A stretch of 64,000 nucleotides of DNA from Diplodia intermedia (Eukaryota > Ascomycota > Dothideomycetes > Botryosphaeriales > Botryosphaeriaceae), in contig JAKEKT010000097.1 of NCBI GenBank assembly GCA_021495925.1, positions 1-64,000 on the forward strand, written 5' to 3'. The notes below the pieces were generated by a model. That model was not told the origin of the DNA. It saw only the letters and a list, made by a program, of their open reading frames with translations, and ran no database searches. The first letter of the stretch is position 1, and the number at the start of each line of letters is the position of its first letter. A program made the position numbers and the translations under genes. Shown piece by piece: positions 22,084 through 32,839 of this stretch.

Positions 22084-22623
22084 GGCGGCGGGCGTGTGGG
22101 CGAAGCAACGGCGGAGGTGTCTGGTCGGGGCACCGATTGGGGCTGGCGCCGCTGGCCAGGAGGCAGAAACGCGGGCGATCAGGTCTAGATTGCGCTCGCC
22201 GGGCAGCCGCCGCCCCGCGGTTGGCTGTCCCTCCGGCCAGCATGTAATGCATTTATTAGCGGACGCGCACACGCCTCAGTGCGGGTCGGGAAAGCTTCCG
22301 CGATCGAGAGTCCAGACCGTCGCGCAGTCTCGGCCCTTCGCGTCTTCTGCGCCGCTCCAGCCCACTTGAACACCTTCGCTATCCCGTCCTCGCGAGCCCC
22401 AGCGATCGCCCTCGAGTTACACAGACCTGGGCACCTCTCGACCACCTGCCTGCATCCGCCACGACTCCGCGACACCGTTGCTGAGCCGCATCCATCTCGC
22501 TGCCGTGCCCGGTCCGCTCTCCACACCATCGCTCCCGTCGCCGTCGATCGCAGCGATCCCGACGACACTCGCAAACCCCACCGACCGCCAGCCCGCCGCG
22601 CTGCATGCGGCCGTCTCCTCACC
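22084..22623. promoter_or_regulatory. Shared divergent promoter of the DUF4470-MYND gene and the first Gag-like gene
   Basis: The 540 bp between the two start codons are GC-rich and contain no credible gene. The frame of the Gag-like gene stays open upstream to about 22279, but only with a GTG start. I see no LTR-like terminal repeat in it. Confidence 0.5.
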
Positions 22624-23523
22624 ATGATGGAGACTACTACTATCGCGCCGCTCACCCTGCGGCTCCCCGGCGTGCAGCCCACCGACTCGCTCGCCGTGCG
22701 CCTGCGCCCCGAACTCTCCTACCACCTGCTTGAGCGCGCCCCGAAGCTGGACGGCCCCGAATCCTACGACTCCTGGGCCTGCAACGTCGCGAACGCGCTT
22801 GCCGACGGCGGCTACAAGGGCTTCATCGACGGCACCTGGGACCACTTCGACCGCACCGAGTGGTGGCGCCACGGCGACGCGCAGGCCCAGGAGATCATCG
22901 AGAGCTCCTGCGCCGACTCCATCCTGCACTCGGTCCTGTCCGAGGACGGCGAGGCCAAGATCAACACCGCCGCGAAGCTGTGGCACTTCCTGAAGGCCGC
23001 CCACGGCTGGCTGAGCGAGGTGACATACTCGGGCCTGCTGCGTCGCTGGAACAGCGTCACCATGGCCGCCTGCGTCAGCGGGGCCCGCCCGTTCGCGCGC
23101 GAGCTGATGCAGATCAACAAGGACCTCCGCGAGCTCCACGAGGCCTACGCCAAGGCCACGCTCGAGATGAACGCCTGGTTCCTGTACACGCTCAGCGAGA
23201 ACTTCGACACCAAGCCCGGCCAGTGCATGGATTTCGGCGAGTTGCAGCGCAAGGTTGCTGCCTGCGAGGACACGCTGAAACGCGGCGTGGCCACTGCCGC
23301 CGTGCGAACTGCCCAGATCGAGCGCGATGCCGAGGCCGCAAAAGCAAGGCTGGGCAGCGGCGGCCGTTGCGTGGACCTCATCCCTGACGAGCCCATGGTT
23401 ACTTTTGGCTTGCGGTGTGCCCCGGCCCAGCCCGCGTTGCCGCTTCCTTCCTCGGGCTGGCATGAAAAGAGGAGGCTGGACCAGCAATGCCGGCCCTCGA
23501 AGAGAGTCAAGACTGAAACATGA
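22624..23523 (+). CDS. Copia-type Gag-like protein, probably a domesticated retrotransposon gene (first copy)
   Basis: This intronless ORF encodes 299 aa, starting at the first ATG of the frame. Residues about 38-205 have the layout of the Ty1/copia Gag (UBN2-type) domain: PKLDGPESYDSWACNVANAL, FIDGTWDHFD, a region matching the A...I..S..D.IL step (IIESSCADSILHSVL), AAKLWHFLKAAHG, then LLRRWNSVTMAACVS, FARELMQINKDLRELHEA and MNAWFLYTLSENFDTK. No zinc knuckle, protease, integrase or reverse transcriptase follows. The C-terminal 100 residues are a new, host-like tail that ends with a basic nuclear-localisation-type motif (EKRRLDQQ, PSKRVKTET). Codon use is strongly GC3-biased, like a native gene. 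Its downstream neighbour at 24432 is a diverged paralogue. Confidence 0.72.
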   Translation: MMETTTIAPLTLRLPGVQPTDSLAVRLRPELSYHLLERAPKLDGPESYDSWACNVANALADGGYKGFIDGTWDHFDRTEWWRHGDAQAQEIIESSCADSILHSVLSEDGEAKINTAAKLWHFLKAAHGWLSEVTYSGLLRRWNSVTMAACVSGARPFARELMQINKDLRELHEAYAKATLEMNAWFLYTLSENFDTKPGQCMDFGELQRKVAACEDTLKRGVATAAVRTAQIERDAEAAKARLGSGGRCVDLIPDEPMVTFGLRCAPAQPALPLPSSGWHEKRRLDQQCRPSKRVKTET

Positions 23524-24431
23524 CTTGCACCCACCACCACCCACAACAGCATCCTTCCCCGGCCTCTCCACTGCATCGCCTCGAATGCGGTGTGATGCCG
23601 TAGCGGTGCTGCAGGAACCGTTGATCGCCATGAGAAACGACGGCTGATCGACGTGCGGTCACGTCGCACAGTCACCGCAGCCAACGTCGGTGTCGTCGTC
23701 TCGGAGCGTCGTCGGCTGCAGAGCCGCATTCCTGCCACCCCGGACGCGTCGGACATCATGCGTTTCCTTCGATCCCGGCGCATTTACTACGGGCCTTCCT
23801 GGCGACCCGGACGTTTGACGACCGGGGCCCTCGCCCGCCCCTTGCTGGCACGTTGCACGGCAACGGTCGATCAGGCCCCCTCGGCCAATAGGAAGCGTCC
23901 CGTGCCGCAGCAGCTGAAGCTGTGGCACTCTAACGACCGCAGTACCCTTCTGCCATGTCACTTTTCGAGCTCAACAGTTTTCCAACATGTCGCATTGTCC
24001 GACCGTCAAGCGGCAGAGCAATCAGCGGAGTCCCAGGGACATCCCAGAGCAGGCGTTTCGCAGAGATAGCGGTAATATACTGAGCCATAGCTGAGATGTG
24101 ATATCTGCGGCATGGCGAAATGTGGTGCGAGGTAATTGAAGATGGCTGGACTGGAGCGGTATATCGCTCAGTCTCGTCCAGCACAAGAGGGAAGCGAAGG
24201 GTTGTTTCCCCCACTCCAAGCGTAATCAGGCCATCAATCACTTGGAACCATACCCAATACATCGTAATCTTCAAACTCGTCAATCAAATTTACAAACTTG
24301 CCTTACTACGCCTTCTTTGCCGTGTGTGGTGAGGGTTTCACCGTTGTGCTGAGACTCGTGCGTGACGCCCACTCCCCGAATTCCCAGGCTTCCACTCACA
24401 CCATCCGTTGGCCGAAAGGCTTGCCATAGGG
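23524..24431. other. Intergenic region between the two Gag-like genes
   Basis: About 0.9 kb with no supported gene and no direct or inverted terminal repeat that I can see. It should include the promoter of the second Gag-like gene. Confidence 0.5.
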
Positions 24432-27110
24432 ATGGAATTTTCGCAGATGCGCGAGCGCCTTGATACAATGGACGATGATGTCTTCTCGGACCCGGGCTCG
24501 TCGTTCTTCAGGGAAGCCTTCTTCTCGTCGTCTCCCCAAATCGACTCAACACCACCAACCTCAGACTTCGCTGGTTCGAGCCACAATACACCCGCACATT
24601 CTCGTCACCGGACACCGGTGAAGTCATTGAACACTCCGTGGGGCCTCAGCTTTGAAGACAGCTTTGAAGAACAGGACATAAAGCTCGAGACCACGCCGCC
24701 CCCGTCCTCCCAGCTTCCGGCTGAGTGCGACCAGTCGCCAACACCAGCACCGAGAAAAAGGACAGCAACGCCCAATGCCGTTCGGCCACTACAATGCTGT
24801 CAGATCAAGGCCAAAGTCGCGCGAGACCTCATCAACCGATCCAAGCAAGACATGCCACTGCTCTCGGACACGTCCGACGAGCACGCCTACAACCAATGGG
24901 CAACCATCGTCCGCAATGCCTTGGTTCAGGGCGAAATGTTCAAGTTCGTCGACGGCTCGCATGCCGCCGTGCACCGCGGCACGCGCTTCTACCGCAACGC
25001 CGAGATCAAAACAGCCGATCTCATCCGCGACGCCTACACCGCCGCCGCCGGCGACTGCAAGGACCCGGTCGTCCTGCGCGACACGCTGCACATGCCCGCC
25101 GACGATCTCTGGGACCACATTCGCGCCGCCCACACATCCATCCCCACCGCCACGCCGACCCCTTCCTTCTTCTCCTCTATCAATACCTTCTCCTCCTCCG
25201 CCGGCCCCTCCTCATCCTCATCCTCCTCCCATCCCTCCGCCCCGCCACCACCACCACCACCACCCACCTCCCTTCCACCTTCCAACCACTTCAGCACCAC
25301 CAGCGGCCGCGTCTACTTCCTCGTCCAGAAGTTCAACTCCTGCACCCTGGCCCTCTTCGACGGCAACATCACCCGCTTCGCCGCCCAGCTCGACACCATC
25401 GTGCACCGCATGGCCGAGCTCGGCTATCACCTGCCGGCTTACATGCTCAACATGCACTTCCTGTACAACCTGGAGCCCAAGCTCGGCCCCAAGGTGAAGG
25501 AGCTGGAGAAGACGTACGGGGAGGCGCTGTGGAGGGGAGAGGAAGGCGGTGCTCGCGGCGGCGGCGGCGGCGTGTCGTTTGCGGTGGTGAGGGAAGCGGT
25601 CATTGCGGAGGCGGAGAGGCTGAGAGAGAAGGAGGAGCGGGAGCAGGAGGGAGAGGTGGTGGATGCCGTGCTGAGGAGCTTGGAGAAGGAGGGTGATGGC
25701 GGGAGGGAGATGAAGGCGGAGGAGCGGGAGTGGGGGGATCAGTGGACCCGAGAAGAAAGTAGAGAGGCAAAGGAGAGGGCGAAGAGAGCGGATGCGGCGG
25801 AGAGGAGAATGAGGTCTGTGGAGGCTGATGTGGAGTCATCGCCATCCATTGCGGATGAAGAGCTAAGGAGGCTGCAGGAAGATGTCCAAGACTCGGTGGA
25901 GTCTGATGAGGCTGATTCCAGCGAAATGGAGGAGGAGGAGGAGCATGAGAGCTCAGACGAAGATGAGCAAGAGCTTCCGGCAAGGTTGATTGCTCAGGCT
26001 GAGAAAGACAGCGAAGAGGAGGTCGATGAAGAACGCGATGAACAGAAAGTAGTCTTGCAAGTGAAGGATACCGAAGACGAAGAATCTGACGGGAGCTCCT
26101 CCTCCTCCTCAGGAGAAGAAGAGCTGGAAGTGGAACCCAGCACTGGGAACAGGCGTCCCACAACCCCAGATCAAGTTCACAGGCTGAACGGGATATTGAG
26201 GGTGTCCGAAACGCCCATGATGCGCCCAGGCACTCAACCCCAGCCACCCAGCAGCAAGACTTCATCATCGCAGTCGGTCATTCTCGCCAAATCCCCAGCA
26301 AGGGTGGCACAAGTCCTCGGAGATTCCGCTCGAAGCGTATCGGCCGTCCCTATGCCCTCGACCAAGCCCGGGCCCTCGACCAGGCCTCCTCCTGCAGCGG
26401 GACCTTCCTCTTCAGCTCCTCCTGCAGCTGCACCCGTCCGTGCGACGGCAAGCTCAACCTATGTTGTGCCTCGCGATCTCAACGAGCCCTACTCTGACAT
26501 CGAAAGCACCGCCGCCGCGGTCCGGCGGGCTCGTGGCGCTAAGATGGCCGCCGAATTCAACAGAAAGCAGCGGCGCGAGGCGGCAAAGATGAACAGGCAG
26601 CAGAAGACGCCGCATGAAGCCGCCGCCGCCGCCGCCACCACCGTCGCCGATGCCATCTCGGGCGGAACGGTGCGGAGAAGGAAGTCGGCGGCGGAGGCAA
26701 ATGAGGCGTTTGATCGAGAGTATAAGAGGTCTAGTAGTTTGAAAGCGTACTGTTATCGCTGCAAGAATACGGACCATACGAGCGAGTGTAAGTGCCCGTG
26801 GAGCCCCAGCGTGGCGAGGCACATGGGCACAGGAAGGTTGGTGAATGTGGGGTTTACGAGGCTTCCGCATGTGAACTTCAAGATCGAGAAGAAGGAGGAG
26901 GAGGCGGAGAAGAGTGAAGGTAAGGACGAGGATAAGGAGAAAAAGAAGAAAAGTAAGAAGGAAGAGAAAGAAAAAAGAAAGAAGGAAAAGAGAGAGAAGA
27001 GAAAAGAGAAGAAGGAAAAGAAGAGGAAGCAGAGGGAGGAGGATGAGCGCGAAGTAGCAGAGGTCGAGAGCCCAAGTAAGACGTTGAGGAGGAGTTGGTT
27101 GGCGCTGTAA
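24432..27110 (+). CDS. Copia-type Gag-like protein with zinc knuckle and charged tail (second copy)
   Basis: This single-exon ORF encodes 892 aa from the first ATG; an upstream TTG is in frame but not a likely start. Residues about 135-360 repeat the layout of the first copy: DEHAYNQWATIVRNAL, FKFVDGSHAAVH, ADDLWDHIRAAHTS, VYFLVQKFNSCTLALFDGN, FAAQLDTIVHRMAELG and PAYMLNMHFLYNLEPKLG. A Ser- and Pro-rich insert (runs of seven Ser and eight Pro) splits the domain. Then follow a long Glu-rich, acidic region (about residues 380-590), a Ser/Pro stretch, a CCHC-like knuckle CYRCKNTDHTSECKC with CX2CX4HX3C spacing, and a Lys/Glu-rich C-terminus with many KKEK units. The knuckle supports a Gag origin. 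Function is unknown; the basic tail suggests nuclear or RNA binding. No other retrotransposon gene is present. Confidence 0.72.
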   Translation: MEFSQMRERLDTMDDDVFSDPGSSFFREAFFSSSPQIDSTPPTSDFAGSSHNTPAHSRHRTPVKSLNTPWGLSFEDSFEEQDIKLETTPPPSSQLPAECDQSPTPAPRKRTATPNAVRPLQCCQIKAKVARDLINRSKQDMPLLSDTSDEHAYNQWATIVRNALVQGEMFKFVDGSHAAVHRGTRFYRNAEIKTADLIRDAYTAAAGDCKDPVVLRDTLHMPADDLWDHIRAAHTSIPTATPTPSFFSSINTFSSSAGPSSSSSSSHPSAPPPPPPPPTSLPPSNHFSTTSGRVYFLVQKFNSCTLALFDGNITRFAAQLDTIVHRMAELGYHLPAYMLNMHFLYNLEPKLGPKVKELEKTYGEALWRGEEGGARGGGGGVSFAVVREAVIAEAERLREKEEREQEGEVVDAVLRSLEKEGDGGREMKAEEREWGDQWTREESREAKERAKRADAAERRMRSVEADVESSPSIADEELRRLQEDVQDSVESDEADSSEMEEEEEHESSDEDEQELPARLIAQAEKDSEEEVDEERDEQKVVLQVKDTEDEESDGSSSSSSGEEELEVEPSTGNRRPTTPDQVHRLNGILRVSETPMMRPGTQPQPPSSKTSSSQSVILAKSPARVAQVLGDSARSVSAVPMPSTKPGPSTRPPPAAGPSSSAPPAAAPVRATASSTYVVPRDLNEPYSDIESTAAAVRRARGAKMAAEFNRKQRREAAKMNRQQKTPHEAAAAAATTVADAISGGTVRRRKSAAEANEAFDREYKRSSSLKAYCYRCKNTDHTSECKCPWSPSVARHMGTGRLVNVGFTRLPHVNFKIEKKEEEAEKSEGKDEDKEKKKKSKKEEKEKRKKEKREKRKEKKEKKRKQREEDEREVAEVESPSKTLRRSWLAL

Positions 27111-27930
27111 CATGCGCGGCTGTTGGTTTTCTCACTTCATTCTCTTCTCCTTGTTGATGTCTGGTTTTCCTTGCAAGACTTCTTCTTCTATTCCATCGTT
27201 TATTCGAGTTACAGCTGTGCGCGTTACCTTGGGCCTCAACATGTCTGGTCAACTTTCATTGCGACGTAGCAGCATATATATCAATTATATATAGCTGATC
27301 GGCAGGCCCGGTAGGCCCTCCTTCATGAGGCTCCAGCGGGTTGTTTGCTTCATGTAGATCGATTAGGATTAGCGTAGTTTGCTACAGGTGGTATATAGTA
27401 CCACCAGCAGCCTTCACTGATCGATCATCCTGCTTCACCATCAATAGCAACTCTATTATTTCCATATCCTTCCATCATGCATTGCAGGTATGTAATAAGA
27501 GTTCCATGTTCATGTCCAACGCTGCTCTTCCCGATCTACAGTGCGCATGATCAGCCTTGCGGCGCAGCTGCTCAGCACCACGGCTAGGCGGCGCTTGTAA
27601 CCTCCCTGGCACGCGATAAGCGAGCCTTTGGCGGACAAAGACAAGGAGATACAGTTTCAGAATGAGCTTGGCCTATCTCACTGTCGCTCGGCCCCAACAC
27701 GACGGCGGCTACGGGTGTGCTCATGGACGAATCGAAGCGAGCGGCGAGAAGATGAGGTCGGCGGCTATTGCGGCGCAGCACAAACTACCATGTCTTTTTA
27801 TACAACACCACCCCGTCGCAGCTCCCAGACAATCCGAAAAACCCTTGCTCTCACTAACAGACGCAGAGGCTGCATTACAGATAGAAGTGACGCACCGGTT
27901 GCGCCACGCATCGCCGCCAGATCGAACGCA
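27111..27930. other. Intergenic region
   Basis: About 0.8 kb with no supported gene. It is AT-rich near 27270-27300, where a short imperfect palindrome of TATATAT type occurs. The right part must hold the promoter of the membrane protein at 27931. Confidence 0.5.
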
Positions 27931-29016
27931 ATGCCGCTCGCACTCACCACCACCTTCACTCCAGCTGCCTCGTGCCTCTCGTCGATATACTACTTCGAGG
28001 AAGACGGCTCAACCCGACTCCAGCTCGGTCCGCCGTCGACATCCGACTGCCTCCCCACCAGCTACCAAGCCGACCCCTTATTCTACTACTCGCCCGGCGT
28101 GTGTCCATGGGGCTACACGACGGCATGCTGGTCCATGACGACCAACCAAGACGACGCCGCCGTGCGAGAAACAGTAGCCACATGCTGTCCACGGTAACAA
28201 ACTCCCTCCCACTCCTGCCAAAAAGGGAGAAAGCCCAAAACTGACAATCGCCTCCCTCCCCTCCGCCAACGCAGCAACTACGCCTGCATGACGACCGTCT
28301 CGCAGGGCTGGGACTTCCAGTCGACGCTGCCGTGCGAGTCGCACTGGCCGGGCGGCGACGGCCGCGGCCCGACCACCGTCACCGCCACGGCGCTGCTCGA
28401 CGACGGCGTCACCAGCCTCACCGTCCGCACCGTCAGCTCGCTCGACGCCATCAACAACTACGGCGTCATCGTCCGCCGGCAGGCGACCGACGGCAGCGTG
28501 CCCTCGTCCGCCGCCGCGACCGCGACGACCATGTCGACGGCCTTGTCGTCGTCGTCGTCGTCGTCGTCGCCGACGCCGGCCCGGACGGGTTCGGATGTCC
28601 ACCAGGGCGCGACCGCGACCGCGACCGCGACCGCGACTTCGTCGTCTCCTGCTTCGGCAGAGCGTTCTGCTGGTGGCGGCGGCGCAGGCCTCAGCACCGC
28701 GGCGAAAGCGGGCATCGGCATCGGCGCCGTGTTGCTCGTCGCGAGCGCGTTGGCGTTGGGCTTCCTGGTGGGGCGGAGGAACAAGCAGAAAGGGGGGAGG
28801 AGGAGAAGGGGCGGCGGCGGCGGCGGTGGTGCGGGCAGTCCGGTCGAGCACGTGTTTTCCCCGGGCGGGGATTTGAAGGGGGGACCGCTGCCCAGGGGCT
28901 TCGGGCGTTCGGAGGTGGACGGGAGGGCGCAGCGGGTGGAGCTGCCTGGGGTGAGGGATGCGGTGCATGAGTTGTACGGGGACGAGGCGGCGGCGGATAG
29001 GGGGAGGGGGAGGTGA
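27931..29016 (+). CDS. Single-pass membrane protein with Cys-containing N-terminal region
   Basis: Two exons, 27931-28193 and 28275-29016, encode about 334 aa. The N-terminal region (residues 1-150) has cysteines spaced as in fungal surface proteins: PAASCLSSIYYF, TSDCLPTSY, GVCPWGYTTACW, ATCCPRNYACMTT and LPCESHW. A Ser/Thr/Ala-rich stalk follows, including eight Ser and an ATATATAT stretch coded by GCGACC hexanucleotide repeats. Then come a transmembrane helix (AGIGIGAVLLVASALALGFLVG) with a basic stop-transfer RRNKQK and a Gly-rich cytosolic tail of about 90 residues. This layout is common in fungal wall-sensing and uncharacterised surface proteins. No classical signal peptide is visible at the chosen start, though the first residues are mildly hydrophobic. 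The function is unknown. Confidence 0.8.
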
Positions 29017-29518
29017 GGGTGATGCGTGCGATTTGGCTCGGAGGGGTTTGCATCTTAGGCGTGAGAAGAGTGCTTTGTTGTTTGGGATCGATATATGTAA
29101 TTACTTCTCCTGCTGGGGCTGGTGGTCCTGGCCAATGACGGGCTGCACGGTATGTACGATGGTGATGCTTCGTTGACGGGGGCTTACTTAGATTCAAGCG
29201 GTACGATACCGGGCTTCATGCTGTACTTTGTGGCGTCCCGGAGTTGCACAACAAATGCAGCAAGCTAATCAGCTCGATTTCTACAAGGGTATCTTCCCAC
29301 ATGTTCCTCATGAATACAAAGTCATCCTCGAACCTCAATGCGATCCTACCTTCCACCGTCCTCATCATCACAAGGCCCACTCATTAGGCTCGTTCATCGG
29401 TACGAACGGCTCATCAATCTGCTTGACGGCCAATTCGCTGCACAGAATGCTGTTTTCAATCATACCGTTAGCCACGATCAACTTCAATAAGGGGGGAAGA
29501 AGAAGAAGAAGAAGAAGC
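29017..29518. other. Convergent intergenic region
   Basis: About 0.5 kb between the 3' ends of the membrane protein gene and VPS18. It holds the two 3' UTRs and no supported gene. A short AAG-rich run (29490-29516) lies next to the VPS18 stop. Confidence 0.5.
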
Positions 29519-32454
29519 TTACCAAGCCGCCGCGACCAACTCGTCCAACTCCCTCGCCGCCCTCTCCCTGCTCGCGCCGGTGCTCATGCCCTTCATCACC
29601 TCCGTCTGCAGCTTGCCGATCCGGTTCGCCTTACTCCTACCGGACTGCTCGACGACGCGCTTGCCCAGGCACTCGGAATGGAACGCGTGCTGGCAGGGGA
29701 AGACGAAGAACTGCCTCGCCAGCAGCGGCAGGCGGCAGATGTAGCACTTCTCGCCCGGCTCGACGATGGCGTAGCGCGACTCGAGCTGCTTGATGTCGCG
29801 CTTGATGTGCTCCGCCGTCTGCGTGCTCTCGTCCATCTCGCGCTTCAGCGCGTCGATCTGCCGGCTGTACTCCTCCAGCGCCGCGCATATCTCCTCCTTG
29901 AAGTCGTCGATGACGACGAAGTCCGGGAAGAACGGGATCAGGTCCTCGATCCGCAGCAGCTCCGACCGCCGCAGAAACTCAATCGCCGGCTTGATGCCTG
30001 TGCTCTGCGATATCACCTTCTTCGCCACCGCCAGCCACAGCTTCTTGCGTAGTGCCGGGTTGGATTCCGGCCGATCGGCGACGGAGCTGGCGAGGTCGAT
30101 CTCGTCGTACTTCAGTGCGAGCTCGACTGCCTGGACGTATTGCGACATGGAGCTGTAGATGTGGACGCAGCTTTGCACACGCTTGTGCTGGATGCAGAGG
30201 CGAAGGGCAAAGTCAGCGTCGTAGTTCTGCTCTTGTGCATAAGACTGGGCCTCGAGATATTGAAGTAGTGCGGACTCGTCCCTCGAGGGGTGAGACGCGT
30301 ATATCGAGATCAAGGTGTTGTGCACTGCGGCATCGGCGGAATGATGCTGGTTGATCTCGAACAGAAGATAACGGACAGCTTGGTTCTGCAAAATGTCGTT
30401 AGTAGAGTGCAGCCTTTCTGTTTGGTCCTTGGTTTACGTACCTGAGCCAAGGGCACCTGCACCATCTTGTTGTAGTTGAGAAGGGCAGGTATCAGCTTCC
30501 GGGCATCCAGGTTTACCTGCCGCATAAGAATCTCAACAAACTGGACGGACACGTTCGCCATCAGGACAGAGCTATATTTGTAGAATATTTCAGGGTCGGT
30601 CTGTTTCTTCAGCACGTCCAAAGACTCGACCCAGCGTTCCCTCTGGACCCAGTAAGCGAGAACGTAATTGTAGTCGTTCACAACAGTCGCAAAGTAGAGC
30701 AATTCTTCCTCCCTTCCGTGGCTGCTGATGATTTCATACACAGTCTTCCTATCAAGGTCGGACTTGTGTTTCGAAACAAATTCCTGAAACTCCCTCCGGG
30801 TGACTGACAACTGATCCTCGGTATCGCGAGCGTTCATACCCTCGGACAGCTCCGCCTTGGTGCCGATAGTGTCATCCAGTGCGTTTAGCTTGGATATATA
30901 GATCTCGACCAGCCAGGTAGCGGGAAGCATACGTTGCATGGTTTCGGATTTCTTGATGGTAGAAAGTTTGGTCGTCAGATACTTGCGCAAGGCATCCTGC
31001 TCGCCATGGTCGATGAATGTCAGAGCGACTTGCTCGAAAGGTTTGGTACTCCGGCCGTAGACACTCGCGGCCTCCAGGAACTGGCCTTTCTTGACAAGAA
31101 AGTCGCCGGAAGCAGTGGCAACAGCGTCTTTCTGAGACGGCGTTTTCGCGAACTGGGAGGCAGCATCGAACTGTTGTTGATTCAAGAGGATCTTCCATAC
31201 ATCCCTACTCTCGTCGTACGCACTGATTTCGAAGACTTCCTGTTTGGTGAACAGCCAGAAAGTGCTTTTCTTCTGATCGGCGACCAGATCCAGCGCGGTT
31301 TCGCCTGGCTCGAGAACAACTTGATCATAAACAATGTTGTCGTTGAGCCTGTTGGAGCACACAATGCGTCCTTCTACCAGTTGAATGATATGCCAATGGC
31401 TCAGAATCATCGAGCTTGCAGGATCTTGAATCGCCCGTGGCCGGCCGCCAGCCGTCTGAGATGGCGGTATCCTGGACCTGGGAAACATTTTGGAACCTTG
31501 GACGACCATGTTCCCCAGGTTCGAAGAGTCAGCGTTGGTCAGAAGCTTTCCATGCACGACGCCATGGGAGTTTAGCCATGCGAAGGCTCGTTCGTTCTCG
31601 GTGGCCGTGGACGAAGCCACTTCCTGGGTATCCGGAGACACAGCAAGCATGGCCGGGCCGGGCCGGGAGCCCCCATTGAGCTCATATGGAGTGGGCACCT
31701 CCGACTCAAAAAGCCGAGCATAAATAGAACCGCTGCCCTCCCGGCCATGTCTTCCAACCTTGCCCACAAAGTGCTGCATATCGGACGGCGTGGCCACCAC
31801 AACCCTCCGCACATCGGGCCGTCCCGGAATGGCATCGGTCCACAGGCCAACAACGGGCCCATCCGCATTGTAGACAGCCTTCAAATATCTCTCCTCGCGG
31901 CGGTAGAATTCGGCGGAGGGCTCAATGTAAACCTCGTAAACATTGCCGTCGGATCCGCCGATGAGAATCTCGCGGGTCGAGGCGGTGGGTTCGGAGGGAT
32001 TCCACGAAACGCTTTCGATGGGGACGCCCTTCAACCTAGACAAGGCCTTGGGCTGGCGGCTCTGGGTGTGGAGGTAGTAGTTCTCGGCAAGAGTGGTGGT
32101 AATGATCAGGTGGGACGCGGTCGGGTCAAGGAACATGCGGCGGATGACACCGATCTCCGAGGGTCGCTTGGGGAGGTCAACATCTGCAGGCGGGGGTGTT
32201 AGGTAGGCGGTTGGAAAGTCGGGTGGGGAGGGCATACCGTCGATGTCCTCGGGGCTGTCGAGGTCGAAGCGGAGGATGCGGCCGGTCTCGAAGGCCAGGA
32301 TCAGCACATTGTTGGCGACCTGGGCAGCGACGAAGTCCGAGGGGCGGTCGAACTTGAGATTGACGAGTTCGACGTTGAAGATGGGCAGCGAGGCGTCGGC
32401 GAGGTCGTGCAGGCTGCTGGACGCGACATAGCCGCTGGACGGTTCGAAGGCCAT
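29519..32454 (-). CDS. VPS18: Vacuolar protein sorting protein 18 (HOPS/CORVET core subunit)
   Basis: Three exons, complement(29519-30385, 30442-32183, 32238-32454), encode about 941 aa, normal for fungal Vps18/Pep3. The N-terminal third is the beta-propeller region with the Pep3/Vps18 domain (FPTAY-intron-VDLPKRPSEIGVIRRMFLDP, ASHLIITTTLAENYYLH, LKGVPIESVSWN). The middle is the clathrin-repeat-like alpha-solenoid (FLVKKGQFLEAASVYGRS, VYEIISSHGREEELLYFA). The C-terminus ends in a RING-type finger, CYICRLPLLARQFFVFPCQHAFHSECL. Both introns are clean (GTATGC/CTGCAG and GTACGT/TTGCAG with CTAAC). Vps18 scaffolds the HOPS and CORVET tethering complexes at vacuole and endosome membranes. The gene is divergent from the deaminase gene, with about 385 bp between starts. 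Confidence 0.96.
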
Positions 32455-32839
32455 GTTCGGGTCACGAGGCGGCGCGGATGCTCATGCTCATGCTCGGAGG
32501 TCGGGGGATCAGTGCATTGCCGCGCGGTGGAGTCGAGTTGGGCGCGGCGATTGCGGTGATGCAGCAGCGGGAGCGGGAGCTGTGCCACAGTGCGGCCGCC
32601 TGGTGCACCGGAAGCTGCGCGCACGGACCATGGCGTCACTCGCCGAGGCTTGACGTCTCTTGCTTCTCATCTTTTTCTTGCGTCTCTGTGCATCGTTGCC
32701 CGGATGCATGCGCCACGTCACTGCAGGAAGAGTGGGATGGATGGAGCGCGATAACAGACCCCCGCCGACCTCCACTCCCGCCGTCTACATATAACGCGCG
32801 CCGGCCATCCAGTGTCGCCTTCGTCACGCGCAATCCATC

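Noticed and set aside
22417..23631. 404-codon minus-strand frame opposite the first Gag-like gene
   Set aside because: It mirrors the GC3-rich plus-strand CDS. The plus frame has recognisable domain structure; this one has none.
22624..27110. A complete LTR retrotransposon
   Set aside because: I looked for protease, integrase, reverse transcriptase and flanking terminal repeats and saw none; the two ORFs are separate genes with different tails.
28078..28968. Arg-rich 296-codon minus-strand frame over the membrane protein gene
   Set aside because: Shadow of GC-rich repeats; no domain, and the plus strand gives signal-like, stalk and membrane helix features.
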